This document shows, in pieces, positions 55,320-63,781 of a stretch of 64,000 bases of DNA. This stretch comes from Rhodoplanes sp. (GTDB lineage: Bacteria > Pseudomonadota > Alphaproteobacteria > Rhizobiales > Xanthobacteraceae). Made by a program: the position numbers and the translations under genes. Location: positions 1 to 64,000 of the forward strand of contig NZ_JACAAX010000026.1 in assembly GCF_013377085.1 (NCBI RefSeq), in the 5' to 3' direction. The notes under the pieces were generated by a model, which saw only the letters and a list, made by a program, of their open reading frames with translations, searched no databases and was not told where the DNA came from. The stretch's first letter is position 1; every line of letters begins with the position of its first letter.

Positions 55320-55983
55320 GCTGGATTCTCCCGTCCTTCATCTCGATGGTCATGTCGGCCTTGCCGGCGACATCGAGATCGTGGGTCACGATCAGTAGCG
55401 TCGTTGCAAAAATGCGGCTCATGTCGAGCAACAGGCCGAGCACGCCGGCGCCGGTTTCGGCGTCGAGGTTTCCGGTCGGCTCGTCCGCGAGCAGAATCGC
55501 CGGGCGATTGACCAGCGCGCGGGCGATCGCGACGCGCTGCTGCTCGCCGCCGCTCAACTGCGACGGGCGGTGGTGCATCCGGTCGCCGAGTCCCACCTGC
55601 GCAAGGAGGTCGGTAGCCCGTTTGCGGCGGTCGGCAGCCGTGCCTTCCTTTTCGAAGAAGGTCGGCAGCAGGACGTTTTCCAGAGCCGAAAGCGACGGGA
55701 TGAGGTTGAAGCTCTGGAACACGATGCCGATCGTCTGCCGCCGGAGATCGGCCATCTGCGGTTCGTCGAGCTGCGACAGATCGTGCCCCTGGATGAGCAC
55801 GCGGCCGCTGTCCGCCTTCTCCAGCCCGGAGACGACCCCGAGCAGCGTGCTCTTGCCGGATCCTGACTTGCCGATGACGGCAGCGAAGCGTCCGGCCGGG
55901 ACCGACAGGTCGATGCCGTTGAGGACCGCGAGGGTGCCATACCGCTTGGTTACGCCGTCGACTTGGATGATTGCCTCGTTCAT
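55306..55983 (-). CDS. ABC transporter ATPase, LolD/MacB/FtsE-like
   Basis: 225-residue ATPase. Walker A GKSGSGKST, the Q-loop GIVFQSFNLIPSLSALENVLLP typical of this class, signature LSGGEQQRVAIARAL, Walker B ILLADEPTGNLD and H-loop LIVTHD are all intact. Such ATPases power FtsX-fold permeases that move lipoproteins, peptides or force across the envelope. It is between the two permease genes, 10 bases after the first one and overlapping the thioredoxin-fold gene by 14 bases. Confidence 0.92.
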   Translation of the reverse strand: MNEAIIQVDGVTKRYGTLAVLNGIDLSVPAGRFAAVIGKSGSGKSTLLGVVSGLEKADSGRVLIQGHDLSQLDEPQMADLRRQTIGIVFQSFNLIPSLSALENVLLPTFFEKEGTAADRRKRATDLLAQVGLGDRMHHRPSQLSGGEQQRVAIARALVNRPAILLADEPTGNLDAETGAGVLGLLLDMSRIFATTLLIVTHDLDVAGKADMTIEMKDGRIQHGNA

Positions 55984-55993
55984 GGCGTTTCTC

Positions 55994-57238
55994 CTATTCG
56001 CTGCGCAGGAGCGACCAGGGCTGCGGCGGAGGCGAGGCGGCGAGGGCGAGTGCCGCGGCCAGGGCGACCATGACGCCGCCGGCGGCCGCGATCACCGCCG
56101 CCTCCCAGGGCACCGTGATCGGCACCGTGATGGTCTGGGTGCGGTCGAGCGTCGCGTCGGGGATGAAATGCGGGGTCGAGCTCAGATCCCAGGGCAGATC
56201 GAGCGTCACCGAGATATGGCCGAGCGCCGCCGCAATCAGAACCGCGAGAAGCACGCCGAGGGCCACACCGGCGAGCGCGAGCATGCCGTTCTCAATGAGG
56301 ACTTGCCGGCGGATCAGCCGCCACGGCCAACCGACCGCCTGCAGGACGGCCAGTTCCCGGCGCCGTTCCGCGATCGCTGAAGCGGTGGCGCGCAGCACGA
56401 AGGCTGCCGCGAAGACGCCGATCACGACGGCGACGATCAGTCCCATGCGTTGCGAGAGGAACAGGACGCCGCTCAGGGCCTCGCGGAACGACAGTTCGCT
56501 CGACACGATCCCCTTCTTGCCGAGCATTGCGACGGTCCTGTCGACGACACTTTCGAGGGTCTGGCGGTCGACCTTGACCAGCAACAGGTTGGCGTCGTCG
56601 CGTCGGAACGGATAGAGCGCCTGCACCATCGGGGCGCCTGCGGCTAGCTCTTGCGCCGGGGCGAGCGGCATGTAGACGTCGGCCCGCACGACCTTGCCGC
56701 CGCGGGCCGCATCGACGATGCCGGCGACGGGGAATTTGGTTCCGCCGATATCGAGCTCGGCCCCGACCTGCACGCCGTTCTTGGAGGCGAAATCGCTGTC
56801 GAGCAAGATCGCGCGGTCACCCGGGTGCAGGGGCTTGCCGGCGATCAGCCGTGAGGACAGCGAGCCGAGGCCGGCCTCACCGTCCTCGATGCCGAGCACC
56901 GATTGATAATGATCCGGCGCCAGCTCCCACATGTAGACCCCACGGGTCACCGAGATGACGCCCGCCATCCTGCCGATGGTCGCGGTTGCAGCCGCGGGCA
57001 CCAGGGCGTTCGGGTGCGGAAAGACGAGCCCCTCGAGCTTCGGCGGAATATCGCCGGTGATCTGGACGACGACGTCGGCCCCGACGGTCTCGACCGGAGC
57101 GCGGATCGCGCGGGCGTAGGACGCCGCGAGGGCGGTCAGAAGCACGGCCGCGATCACGGCCACCGCAATGCTCAGAACGGTGACCAGCGACCGGCTGCGG
57201 CGGAACAAGAGTTCGCGGAGTGCGTAATTGAGCCACAT
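55994..57238 (-). CDS. ABC transporter permease, FtsX/MacB-like (first permease of operon)
   Basis: 414 residues, the same length and layout as the second permease. One N-terminal membrane segment (RSLVTVLSIAVAVIAAVLLT), a large periplasmic domain, then three membrane segments with AERRRELAVLQAVGWPWRLI as the coupling helix. Together they would form a heterodimer, like LolC and LolE. ATG 57238 is the first gene of the operon; 110 bases upstream lies a TTTACA direct repeat. Confidence 0.87.
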   Translation of the reverse strand: MWLNYALRELLFRRSRSLVTVLSIAVAVIAAVLLTALAASYARAIRAPVETVGADVVVQITGDIPPKLEGLVFPHPNALVPAAATATIGRMAGVISVTRGVYMWELAPDHYQSVLGIEDGEAGLGSLSSRLIAGKPLHPGDRAILLDSDFASKNGVQVGAELDIGGTKFPVAGIVDAARGGKVVRADVYMPLAPAQELAAGAPMVQALYPFRRDDANLLLVKVDRQTLESVVDRTVAMLGKKGIVSSELSFREALSGVLFLSQRMGLIVAVVIGVFAAAFVLRATASAIAERRRELAVLQAVGWPWRLIRRQVLIENGMLALAGVALGVLLAVLIAAALGHISVTLDLPWDLSSTPHFIPDATLDRTQTITVPITVPWEAAVIAAAGGVMVALAAALALAASPPPQPWSLLRSE

Positions 57239-57347
57239 GTGCGGGAATGCCTTGAACTGAGCGTCCAGGTCACGACGACCATCCCTGACCGCTGCGGGGG
57301 CCGCAGGTCACCAATGGGCTTTGATGATGTCGCGTCCGTCTCCCTGC

Positions 57348-57364
57348 TGTAAAGTTATGTAAAG
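57348..57364 (-). promoter_or_regulatory. Direct-repeat operator upstream of the ABC operon
   Basis: On the minus strand TTTACA-TAAC-TTTACA, two identical hexamers with a 10-base period, one helical turn, each preceded by C or AAC. Same-face direct repeats are how OmpR/PhoB-family regulators bind. A CATCAT -10-like box follows the second hexamer by 18 bases on the minus strand, so a regulator here could replace a weak -35. Confidence 0.55.
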
Positions 57365-57511
57365 CCGACGTCCTGGGGCTGTGCTGGAGGCCGGAATGGT
57401 CGATGCCGAGCCCCGGCTCGGGTTCGGAACCTGCCATAGGCCGCGCGATCTCGCCGCCGATGCGGTGGGGAGTGCACGCCCCCGGCGCTCGCGTGTCGCC
57501 GAGCAGGCGGC

Positions 57512-57527
57512 TTCACGAAACTTTACA
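57512..57527 (+). promoter_or_regulatory. Matching direct-repeat operator upstream of the DedA gene
   Basis: TTCACG-AAAC-TTTACA on the plus strand, with the same hexamer spacing and orientation to its gene as the site at 57348. The shared pattern is TTYAC, then five bases, then CTTTACA. The 390-base divergent region holds only these two sites; the remainder shows no other feature I can support. Confidence 0.5.
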
Positions 57528-57628
57528 TGGGCGCAATGGCAGCGATGCGCCAGGGATCGATTATCGGGCGCGCTCCGGACGAGGCGACGCTATTGTGCTG
57601 TCCGCGGGGCACTGTCAGATATCTCGAG

Positions 57629-58606
57629 ATGAACCGGGTTCGCCTGCTCGCCACCTGCATGTTGATCCTGGCGCTGGTTGCGACCGCGCTCTTCGGGTAC
57701 CGCACCTATCGTTCGTTCCAGTTGCTACGTTCAGCGTATGATGTCGGCGCTCCGAGGACCAGTGGCATTCGTGGCTGGATGACGCTCAAATACGTCTCCA
57801 CGGCCTACCGCGTTTCGGAAGCGTCCCTGGGCAAAGGGCTCCAGCTCCCGCCCGACGTCGACACCGGCAGGAGCCTGAAGTCCCTTGCCGAGGAAGCGCG
57901 CATCTCACCGCCGCAGTATGTCCAGCGGGTCCAGCGGGTCATCGCCGAGCACATGCCTGTCGGCGAGGCCGACCACGAGACCGGCTCGTCGACCTGGTTC
58001 GGCGCGATTTCCGAAGGGATCCTCACCTGGCTGCTGATCTCCGGATACGCCGCGCTCGGCTTCACCATTCTGCTCGGCGCGGTCGGCGTGCCCTTGCCGA
58101 CCGGGATCGCCATGGCGCTCGCCGGGTCGCTGGCTGCGCAAGGCCGCATGGACTTGATGTGGGCCGGTGCGATCGCCGTGGTCGCATCGGTGGCAGGCGA
58201 TGTCGTCGGCTACGGACTCGGCCGCATGCTGAGCCTCGAGTTCCTGGAAAGGCGCGGCCGCTGGATCGGATATACGCCCGGGCGTCACGCCCATGTCCAC
58301 GAGCTGTTCGACCGCTGGGGCCTCGTCACCGTCTTCATCACGCGGACCTTCGTGTCGTATCTCAGCTCGATTGCCAATCTTTTTGCGGGCGTGATCCGCT
58401 TTCGTCTTGTCGCGTTCCTGATGGTCGCGGTGCTCGGACGCGTCGCCTGGGCGGCCGCCTATATGGGGCTCGGCTGGCTCGTCGGCAGCGATCTCGACGC
58501 GGCAGCCGGCTTCCTCACCAATCTCAGCCTCTTGTTCCTGGCCCTCGTGGTCGTCGCCGGGTCGGCCGTGCTCGCGTTCCGACGAACGACCGTTGCGGCC
58601 GGATAG
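57629..58606 (+). CDS. DedA/VTT-domain membrane protein with an extra N-terminal helical domain
   Basis: 325 residues. An N-terminal membrane segment (LATCMLILALVATALFGY) is followed by a periplasmic helical region (about 30-110, SGIRGWMTLKYVSTAYRVSE, ISPPQYVQRVQRVI) not found in ordinary DedA proteins. From about 130 comes the VTT domain: GAVGVPLPTGIAMALAGSLA, GDVVGYGLGRMLSLEFLERRG, FDRWGLVTVFITRTFVS, the re-entrant helix and Arg region typical of DedA lipid scramblases/transporters. ATG 57629 is chosen because it leads straight into the first helix. Divergent from the ABC operon. Confidence 0.83.
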   Translation: MNRVRLLATCMLILALVATALFGYRTYRSFQLLRSAYDVGAPRTSGIRGWMTLKYVSTAYRVSEASLGKGLQLPPDVDTGRSLKSLAEEARISPPQYVQRVQRVIAEHMPVGEADHETGSSTWFGAISEGILTWLLISGYAALGFTILLGAVGVPLPTGIAMALAGSLAAQGRMDLMWAGAIAVVASVAGDVVGYGLGRMLSLEFLERRGRWIGYTPGRHAHVHELFDRWGLVTVFITRTFVSYLSSIANLFAGVIRFRLVAFLMVAVLGRVAWAAAYMGLGWLVGSDLDAAAGFLTNLSLLFLALVVVAGSAVLAFRRTTVAAG

Positions 58607-58764
58607 CCCTGCGCGAAACAATAGCGCCGCGGCGGATGATCGCCTGGCCGCGATCGCATGCCGGTCGCTGTCGCATTGACTCGCCGGCACCCGGGGCGGT
58701 GTACTGCGAAACAGCGCGGCGTGCTCGGCATCGCGCGACCATACGGCGTCGTCGGGAGGGGGGT

Positions 58765-60042
58765 TTGCGCGGGTGGATGGCCGTCGTCCTGGTCCTCACC
58801 GGCCTTGCGGCCGCGGCGCCGGCCGTCGCCGACACCCGCGTCGCTCTGGTGGTCGGCAACGGCGCCTATCGGTCCATCTCGCCGCTCGACAATCCGGTCA
58901 ACGACGCCCGCCTGATGGCGCAGACGCTGCGCTCGCTCGGCTTCACGCTGGTCGGCGGGGCGGCGCAGCTCGATCTCGACAAGAGCGCGCTCGATGCCGC
59001 CGTGCAGGCCTTCGGGACTGCCCTGCAGGGCGCCGATGTCGGCCTGTTCTATTATGCGGGGCACGGCGTGCAGGTGCGCGGCGCCAACTATCTGGTGCCG
59101 GTCGGGGCGAACCCGGTGCGCGAGGCCGACATCGACTTCCAGATGCTCGACACCGCCCTGGTGCTGCGCCAGATGGAGGCGGCCGGCACGCGGCTCAATC
59201 TCGTCATCCTCGACGCCTGCCGCAACAACCCGTTCGGCGGCCGCGGCCTGCGTGCGACCGCCGGCGGCCTCGCCCAGATGCAGGCGCCGGAAGGCACCCT
59301 GATCTCGTTCGCCACCCAGCCCGGCAATGTCGCGCTCGACGGGCAGAGCGGCAACAGCCCCTACACGGCGGCGCTCGCCCAGACGATCCGCCGCGCCGGC
59401 CTCGACATCTTCCAGACCTTCAACGAGGTCGGACTGGCGGTGAAACGCTCGACCGCCGGCGCCCAGCAGCCCTGGGTGTCGTCCTCGCCGATCGCCGGCA
59501 CGTTCTACTTTTCCGGAACGCAGGCGGAGCCGCTTCCCTCGGCGCCGCAGGCGCCGCCCGTCGGGGCGGCCGGCAGCGACGCCGAGCGCGCCTGGGCCGT
59601 CACCAAGGACACCACCAGCATCGCCGTGCTGGAGGACTTCGTCCGTCAGTTCGGCCCGACGCCCTACGGCAGCATGGCGCGGGCCCGCCTGGAGGAGCTG
59701 CGGCGAGAACGCCCGCCGGTCGCGCCCGAGCCGCGGCAGCCGCAACCCCCGCCGCCGCCGGTCGTCGCCACGCTGCCACCGGTGCCGCCGAGCTTCGACT
59801 GCGCCACCGATCGTGGCATCGTCGAGCAGGCGATCTGCCGCAGCGATCGCCTCTCCCGGCTCGATCGTAATCTCGATGCACTCTACACGGTGGTGCGCGG
59901 CCGGCTGCGTCCCGACCAGCAGATCGTCCTGCGCGACGAGCAGCGCGCCTGGCTGAAGCAGCGCGCCGCCTGTGGCGACGGCGAGCCCTGCCTGATCGCC
60001 GTCTACGAGTCGCGCATCGCGCAGCTCCAGGCCTGGCGGTGA
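58765..60042 (+). CDS. Exported caspase-like peptidase (C14) fused to an LprI-type lysozyme-inhibitor domain
   Basis: 425 residues. Signal peptide, then a caspase-fold domain (about 24-250): TRVALVVGNGAYRSISPLDNP, His100 in FYYAGHGVQV and Cys152 in VILDACRNNPF form the dyad, followed by SYTAAL-like SPYTAALAQTI. A linker with proline runs (QPQPPPPPVV) leads to a C-terminal DUF1311/LprI domain (about 345-425) with four Cys (FDCATDRGIVEQAICRSDRL, RAACGDGEPC). The TTG at 58765 has GGGAGGGG upstream and adds an Arg to the signal peptide; the ATG at 58777 is the alternative. The amidase gene follows after four bases. Confidence 0.87.
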   Translation: MRGWMAVVLVLTGLAAAAPAVADTRVALVVGNGAYRSISPLDNPVNDARLMAQTLRSLGFTLVGGAAQLDLDKSALDAAVQAFGTALQGADVGLFYYAGHGVQVRGANYLVPVGANPVREADIDFQMLDTALVLRQMEAAGTRLNLVILDACRNNPFGGRGLRATAGGLAQMQAPEGTLISFATQPGNVALDGQSGNSPYTAALAQTIRRAGLDIFQTFNEVGLAVKRSTAGAQQPWVSSSPIAGTFYFSGTQAEPLPSAPQAPPVGAAGSDAERAWAVTKDTTSIAVLEDFVRQFGPTPYGSMARARLEELRRERPPVAPEPRQPQPPPPPVVATLPPVPPSFDCATDRGIVEQAICRSDRLSRLDRNLDALYTVVRGRLRPDQQIVLRDEQRAWLKQRAACGDGEPCLIAVYESRIAQLQAWR

Positions 60043-60046
60043 CGGG

Positions 60047-60838
60047 GTGACGAAATTTCTTCGGGACTGGCGCTACCCCTTTGTCGCTGCCGTGCTGGCG
60101 GTGGCGTTCGGCGGGGCGTCGTTTGCGGCCGACGATCCTGTGCCGAACGCTCCGGCCCCCGCCTGCAAGCCCGAAAGCTTCCGCGTGATGCTCGATGTCG
60201 GCCACACGGTCGACCAGCCGGGCGCCACCAGCGCGCGCGGCGTCGCCGAGCACGTCTTCAATCTGCGGTTGGCGAAGCGCATCGAGCGGGCGCTGCGCGA
60301 CGGCGGATTTGTCCGCACCAGGCTTTTGGTCGTGCGGGGCAGCGGTCGCAAGCAGCTCCTCGCCCGGGCCAAGGCGGCGAACGCCGAAAAACCCGATCTG
60401 CTGCTGTCGATCCATCACGACGACGTGCAGTCGCGCTACCACGCGCAGTGGCGGTTCGAGGGCCGGGAGCGGATCTACAGCGACCGCTTCGCCGGCTGGT
60501 CGCTGTTCGTGTCGCAACAGAACCGGCAGTTTGACGCGAGCTTGGCGTTCGCCAAGACGCTGGGTGCAGCGCTGCGCGCGAAGAATCTGCCCTTCACCAT
60601 GCACCACGCCGAGGCGATCCCGGGCGAAGGACGCGAGGTGCTCGACCGCGACGCCGGCGTGTTCCGCTACGACGCCCTGATCGTGCTGAAGGACAGTGAC
60701 GTGCCGGCCGTGCTCCTGGAAGCCGGCGTCATCGTCAACCGCGCCGAGGAGATTTTGCTGGCGACGCCCGCGCGGCAGGACGTCGTCGCGGCCGCGGTCT
60801 TGTCCGCCGTGCAGGGCTTTTGCGCGGAGCGGAAGTGA
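60047..60838 (+). CDS. Exported N-acetylmuramoyl-L-alanine amidase (Amidase_3)
   Basis: 263-residue zinc amidase that cuts the peptide from the glycan in peptidoglycan. Signal peptide ending ASFAAD; zinc ligands H53 in LDVGHTVDQPGA, E68 in GVAEHVFNLRLA and H123 in LLLSIHHDDV; the catalytic Glu is in VLLEAGVIVNRAEE. The GTG at 60047 starts four bases after the caspase-like gene stop, so the two are almost surely coupled. An insert with SDRFAGWSLFVSQQNRQ after the second His is typical of a subgroup of unspecified role. Confidence 0.88.
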   Translation: MTKFLRDWRYPFVAAVLAVAFGGASFAADDPVPNAPAPACKPESFRVMLDVGHTVDQPGATSARGVAEHVFNLRLAKRIERALRDGGFVRTRLLVVRGSGRKQLLARAKAANAEKPDLLLSIHHDDVQSRYHAQWRFEGRERIYSDRFAGWSLFVSQQNRQFDASLAFAKTLGAALRAKNLPFTMHHAEAIPGEGREVLDRDAGVFRYDALIVLKDSDVPAVLLEAGVIVNRAEEILLATPARQDVVAAAVLSAVQGFCAERK

Positions 60839-60925
60839 CGTAGGGCGCAATGAGCGGAGCGAATTGCGCCGGCTTTCTACGAGACGGTTTTTCGGCGCAA
60901 TTCGCTCCGCTCATTGCGCCCTACG
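60839..60925. repeat. Perfect 32-bp inverted repeat between amidase and cydB
   Basis: The arms 60839-60870 and 60894-60925 are exact reverse complements over 32 bases (CGTAGGGCGCAATGAGCGGA and on), with a 23-base loop that ends in GTTTTTC. It fills the tail-to-tail gap and would form a very stable two-way terminator. Elements of this kind (GCGCAATGAGCGGAGCGAAT) occur as dispersed repeats in related genomes as far as I recall. Confidence 0.85.
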
Positions 60926-60945
60926 GGCCGGCGCCGCATCGAACC

Positions 60946-61947
60946 TCAATGATAGCTCTCGTCCTCGCGGACTTTTCCGCGAAAGAGCCAGTACACATAG
61001 GCGACGTAGGCGAGGATGATGGGCAGCAGCACGACGGTGCCGGCCAGCATGAAGATCTGGCTGGAGCGCGCCGCCGCCGTGTCCCAGATGGTCAGCACGG
61101 GCGGCACCACATACGGATAGGTCGAGATCGCCAGCCCGAGATAGCCGAGCAGGAAAAGCCCGACCGTGCCGACGAACGGCACCCAGTCGCGCCGCTCGGT
61201 CGCCCGCCACACCGTGACCGCCACGGCCGCCGTGACGACCGGCACGATCCACAGCACATAGATGTTGGGGGCCGAGAACCAGCGCGCCTCGATGCGCGCG
61301 AAGGCGAGCGGCGTCCACACCGAGACGGCCACCATGAAGCCCATCACGACGACGAGGAGGACGCGGGCCTGCCGGCGGGCGAGGTCGGCGACCGCGCCCT
61401 CGGTCTTCATGATCAGCCAGGTGGCGCCGAGCAGCGCATAGCCGGCCATCACGCCGAGCCCGCACAGCGCCGCGAACGGCGTCGCCCAGTCGAACGGACC
61501 GCCGGCGAAGGCGCCGTTCTCCACATGGATGCCCTGGATGTAACCGCCCAGGATCACGCCCTGGCAGAACGCGGCGAGCGCCGAGCCGGCGAAGAAGGCG
61601 ATGCTCCAGGCCGCCGTGGTGTCGGCCTGCGGGGCGCGGAACTCGAAGGCGACGCCGCGCAGCACCAGCGCCAGCAGCATGGCGATGACGGGCAGATAGA
61701 GGGCCGGCATGATCACGGCATAGGCGCGCGGGAAGGCGACCAGCAGGCCGCCGCCGCCGAGCACCAGCCAGGTCTCGTTGCCGTCCCAGTAGGGCGCGAC
61801 CGACGCCATCATCTGGTCGCGCTGGCGCTCGTTGGCGGCGAACGGGAACAGCAGGCCGATGCCGAGATCGAAGCCGTCCATCACCACATAGAGGGCGACC
61901 GCGGTGCCGAGCAAGGCGGCCCAGATCGTCGGAAGATCGAGTACCAT
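60946..61947 (-). CDS. cydB: Cytochrome bd-type quinol oxidase subunit II
   Basis: 333-residue inner-membrane subunit with eight to nine membrane segments. VVMDGFDLGIGLLFPFA and PYWDGNETWLVLGGGGL are typical of CydB; the C-terminus has YVAYVYWLFRGKVRED. ATG 61947 is chosen as GGAG lies eight bases upstream; an ATG two codons earlier (61953) has worse spacing. Follows cydA with a short gap of 14 bases. No CydX-type small subunit was found after it. Confidence 0.94.
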   Translation of the reverse strand: MVLDLPTIWAALLGTAVALYVVMDGFDLGIGLLFPFAANERQRDQMMASVAPYWDGNETWLVLGGGGLLVAFPRAYAVIMPALYLPVIAMLLALVLRGVAFEFRAPQADTTAAWSIAFFAGSALAAFCQGVILGGYIQGIHVENGAFAGGPFDWATPFAALCGLGVMAGYALLGATWLIMKTEGAVADLARRQARVLLVVVMGFMVAVSVWTPLAFARIEARWFSAPNIYVLWIVPVVTAAVAVTVWRATERRDWVPFVGTVGLFLLGYLGLAISTYPYVVPPVLTIWDTAAARSSQIFMLAGTVVLLPIILAYVAYVYWLFRGKVREDESYH

Positions 61948-61961
61948 GGGCATTGCTCCGC

Positions 61962-63359
61962 TCAGCCTTGACCGAGGACGCCGCGGCCCGCCTCGCGCGC
62001 CGCGGATTGCGGCCGCAGCGGCGTGCCGGTCCCGGGCGGCTGACTGGCGCCGCCGACGAGGCCGCGGGCGAGCAGCCGGTTGATGAAATAGATGCCCATC
62101 GAGAAGACGCCGCCATAGACCAGGATGAACAGCGCCAGCGTCGCCGCGATGCTGCCGCCCGGCACCGGTGAGGTGGCGTCGGTCGTGCGGAGGATTCCAC
62201 TCACGATCCAGGGCTGGCGTCCGCTCTCGGTGACGGTCCAGCCGGCCACGATGGCGACGAAGCCGAGCCACCAGCCGTGCGAGGCGACCTTCAGGAACCA
62301 GCCCGTGGTGAACAGCGCGCCACGCCACCACAAGACCGCGCCCGTCATGGCGACCAGCACCATGGCGCCGCCGACCGCCAGCATGATGCGGAAGGCGAAG
62401 AAGACGTTCTTGACCGGCGGGCGATCCTGCGGCGGCACGCTGGTGAGGCCCGGGAAGAGCCCGTCCGGATCATGGGTGAGGATCAGCGAGGAGCCGCGCG
62501 GGATCGAGATCGCGAACCGGTTGGTCTCGGCCTTCTCGTCCGGCCAGGCGAAGACGTGGAAGTCGCCCGGCTTGCTGCCGTCCCAATGCGCCTCCATGGC
62601 GGCGACCTTGACGGGCTGGTACTTCAGCGTGTTGAGCCCGTGCTGGTCGCCGATGATCACCTGCAGGGGCGCCAGCACGGCGATCATGCCGACCGCCATG
62701 CGCACCATGATGCGCGCCTCGTCGTAATGCCGCTCGGCCAGCACCCAGCGGGCCCCGACGGCCAGCACCACGAAGGCCGTGGTGAGATAGGCCGCCGTCA
62801 TCATGTGGGCGAAGCGGTACGGAAAGCTCGGGTTGAGGATGATGGCGAGCCAGTCCTGCGGATGGGCGACGCCGTCGATCATCGCGTGCCCGGCCGGCGT
62901 CTGCATCCAACTGTTGGCGGAGAGGATCCAGAATCCCGAGATGGCCGTGCCGGTCGCCACGATCACGGCGGAGGCCGCGTGCACGGCGGGCGACACCCGT
63001 TCGCCGCCGAACAGCAGAATGCCGAGGAACGACGCCTCGAGGAAGAAGGCGGTCAACACCTCGTAGCCGATCAGCGGGCCGATGACGTTGCCGACGACGA
63101 CCGAGAAGCGGCTCCAATTGGTGCCGAACTGATAGGACAGCACCAGCCCCGACACCACGCCGAGCGCGAACGAGACGGCGAAGATCCGGGTCCAGAACCG
63201 GGCGAGCCGCGCATAGCGCGCGTCGCCGGTCCGCAGCCGCAGGATCAGGAGCGTCGCGATATAGGCCGACAGGCCGATCGTGAAGCTCGGGAAGATGATG
63301 TGGAACGTGATCGTGAAGGCGAATTGCAGGCGGGCGAGCAGCAGGGGGTCGAAGTCCAT
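61962..63359 (-). CDS. cydA: Cytochrome bd-type quinol oxidase subunit I, short Q-loop (CIO-like)
   Basis: 465-residue heme-bearing subunit that oxidises quinol and reduces oxygen to water. His20 in FAFTITFHIIFPSFTIG is a heme ligand, RFAHMMTAAYLTTAF holds another, and GRQPWIV and the quinol-site region (HWDGSKPGDFHVFAWPDEKAE) are seen. The total length is shorter than E. coli CydA (522), consistent with the short-Q-loop, cyanide-insensitive oxidase type. ATG 63359 has GGAAAG upstream. A longer frame to 63482 has no homologous look. Confidence 0.94.
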   Translation of the reverse strand: MDFDPLLLARLQFAFTITFHIIFPSFTIGLSAYIATLLILRLRTGDARYARLARFWTRIFAVSFALGVVSGLVLSYQFGTNWSRFSVVVGNVIGPLIGYEVLTAFFLEASFLGILLFGGERVSPAVHAASAVIVATGTAISGFWILSANSWMQTPAGHAMIDGVAHPQDWLAIILNPSFPYRFAHMMTAAYLTTAFVVLAVGARWVLAERHYDEARIMVRMAVGMIAVLAPLQVIIGDQHGLNTLKYQPVKVAAMEAHWDGSKPGDFHVFAWPDEKAETNRFAISIPRGSSLILTHDPDGLFPGLTSVPPQDRPPVKNVFFAFRIMLAVGGAMVLVAMTGAVLWWRGALFTTGWFLKVASHGWWLGFVAIVAGWTVTESGRQPWIVSGILRTTDATSPVPGGSIAATLALFILVYGGVFSMGIYFINRLLARGLVGGASQPPGTGTPLRPQSAAREAGRGVLGQG

Positions 63360-63781
63360 CGGGTCTTTCCCGGAGTTCCGGATCGGGGGCGGGCGCGGCC
63401 GAGAGGAGGCCACGCGGAGGGCCGCCGAGCGGCCGGAGCGACGCGAGCACGACCGAGACCGGGCTAGGCCGCCGCGTGGCACGAACGCAGGATGGTACTC
63501 CCCGGTTCGCGGCGCGTCACCTGCGCGGGATGGGCGCCCGTCCGCCGGCCGACGGGAACCAGGCGTCGCCCCGCCGTCTGGGCGTTCTGCGCGCCGGCGG
63601 CGGCGATCGGAGCCGGACCTGCGCGATCACCTCGCCCGCTCGGGAATGCCGCTCGGACAACATGATTTGACTTGTGCTTCCATTGCTTGACACCCGTGCG
63701 TCCTCTGGCAAATGAAGGCCGACGACAAAAACACCACGGGCCGACGTTCTCGGCCCGCACCTCGAGCGGAGTGACAATCTC
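63360..63781. other. 422-base divergent intergenic region between cydA and the alkylsulfatase gene
   Basis: A perfect -35 box TTGACA lies at 63687-63692 on the plus strand, but no good -10 follows at 16-18 bases (AAATGA at best). No FNR/ANR half-site pair was seen before cydA. The 63360-63660 part is GC-rich without recognised signals or genes. Confidence 0.3.
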
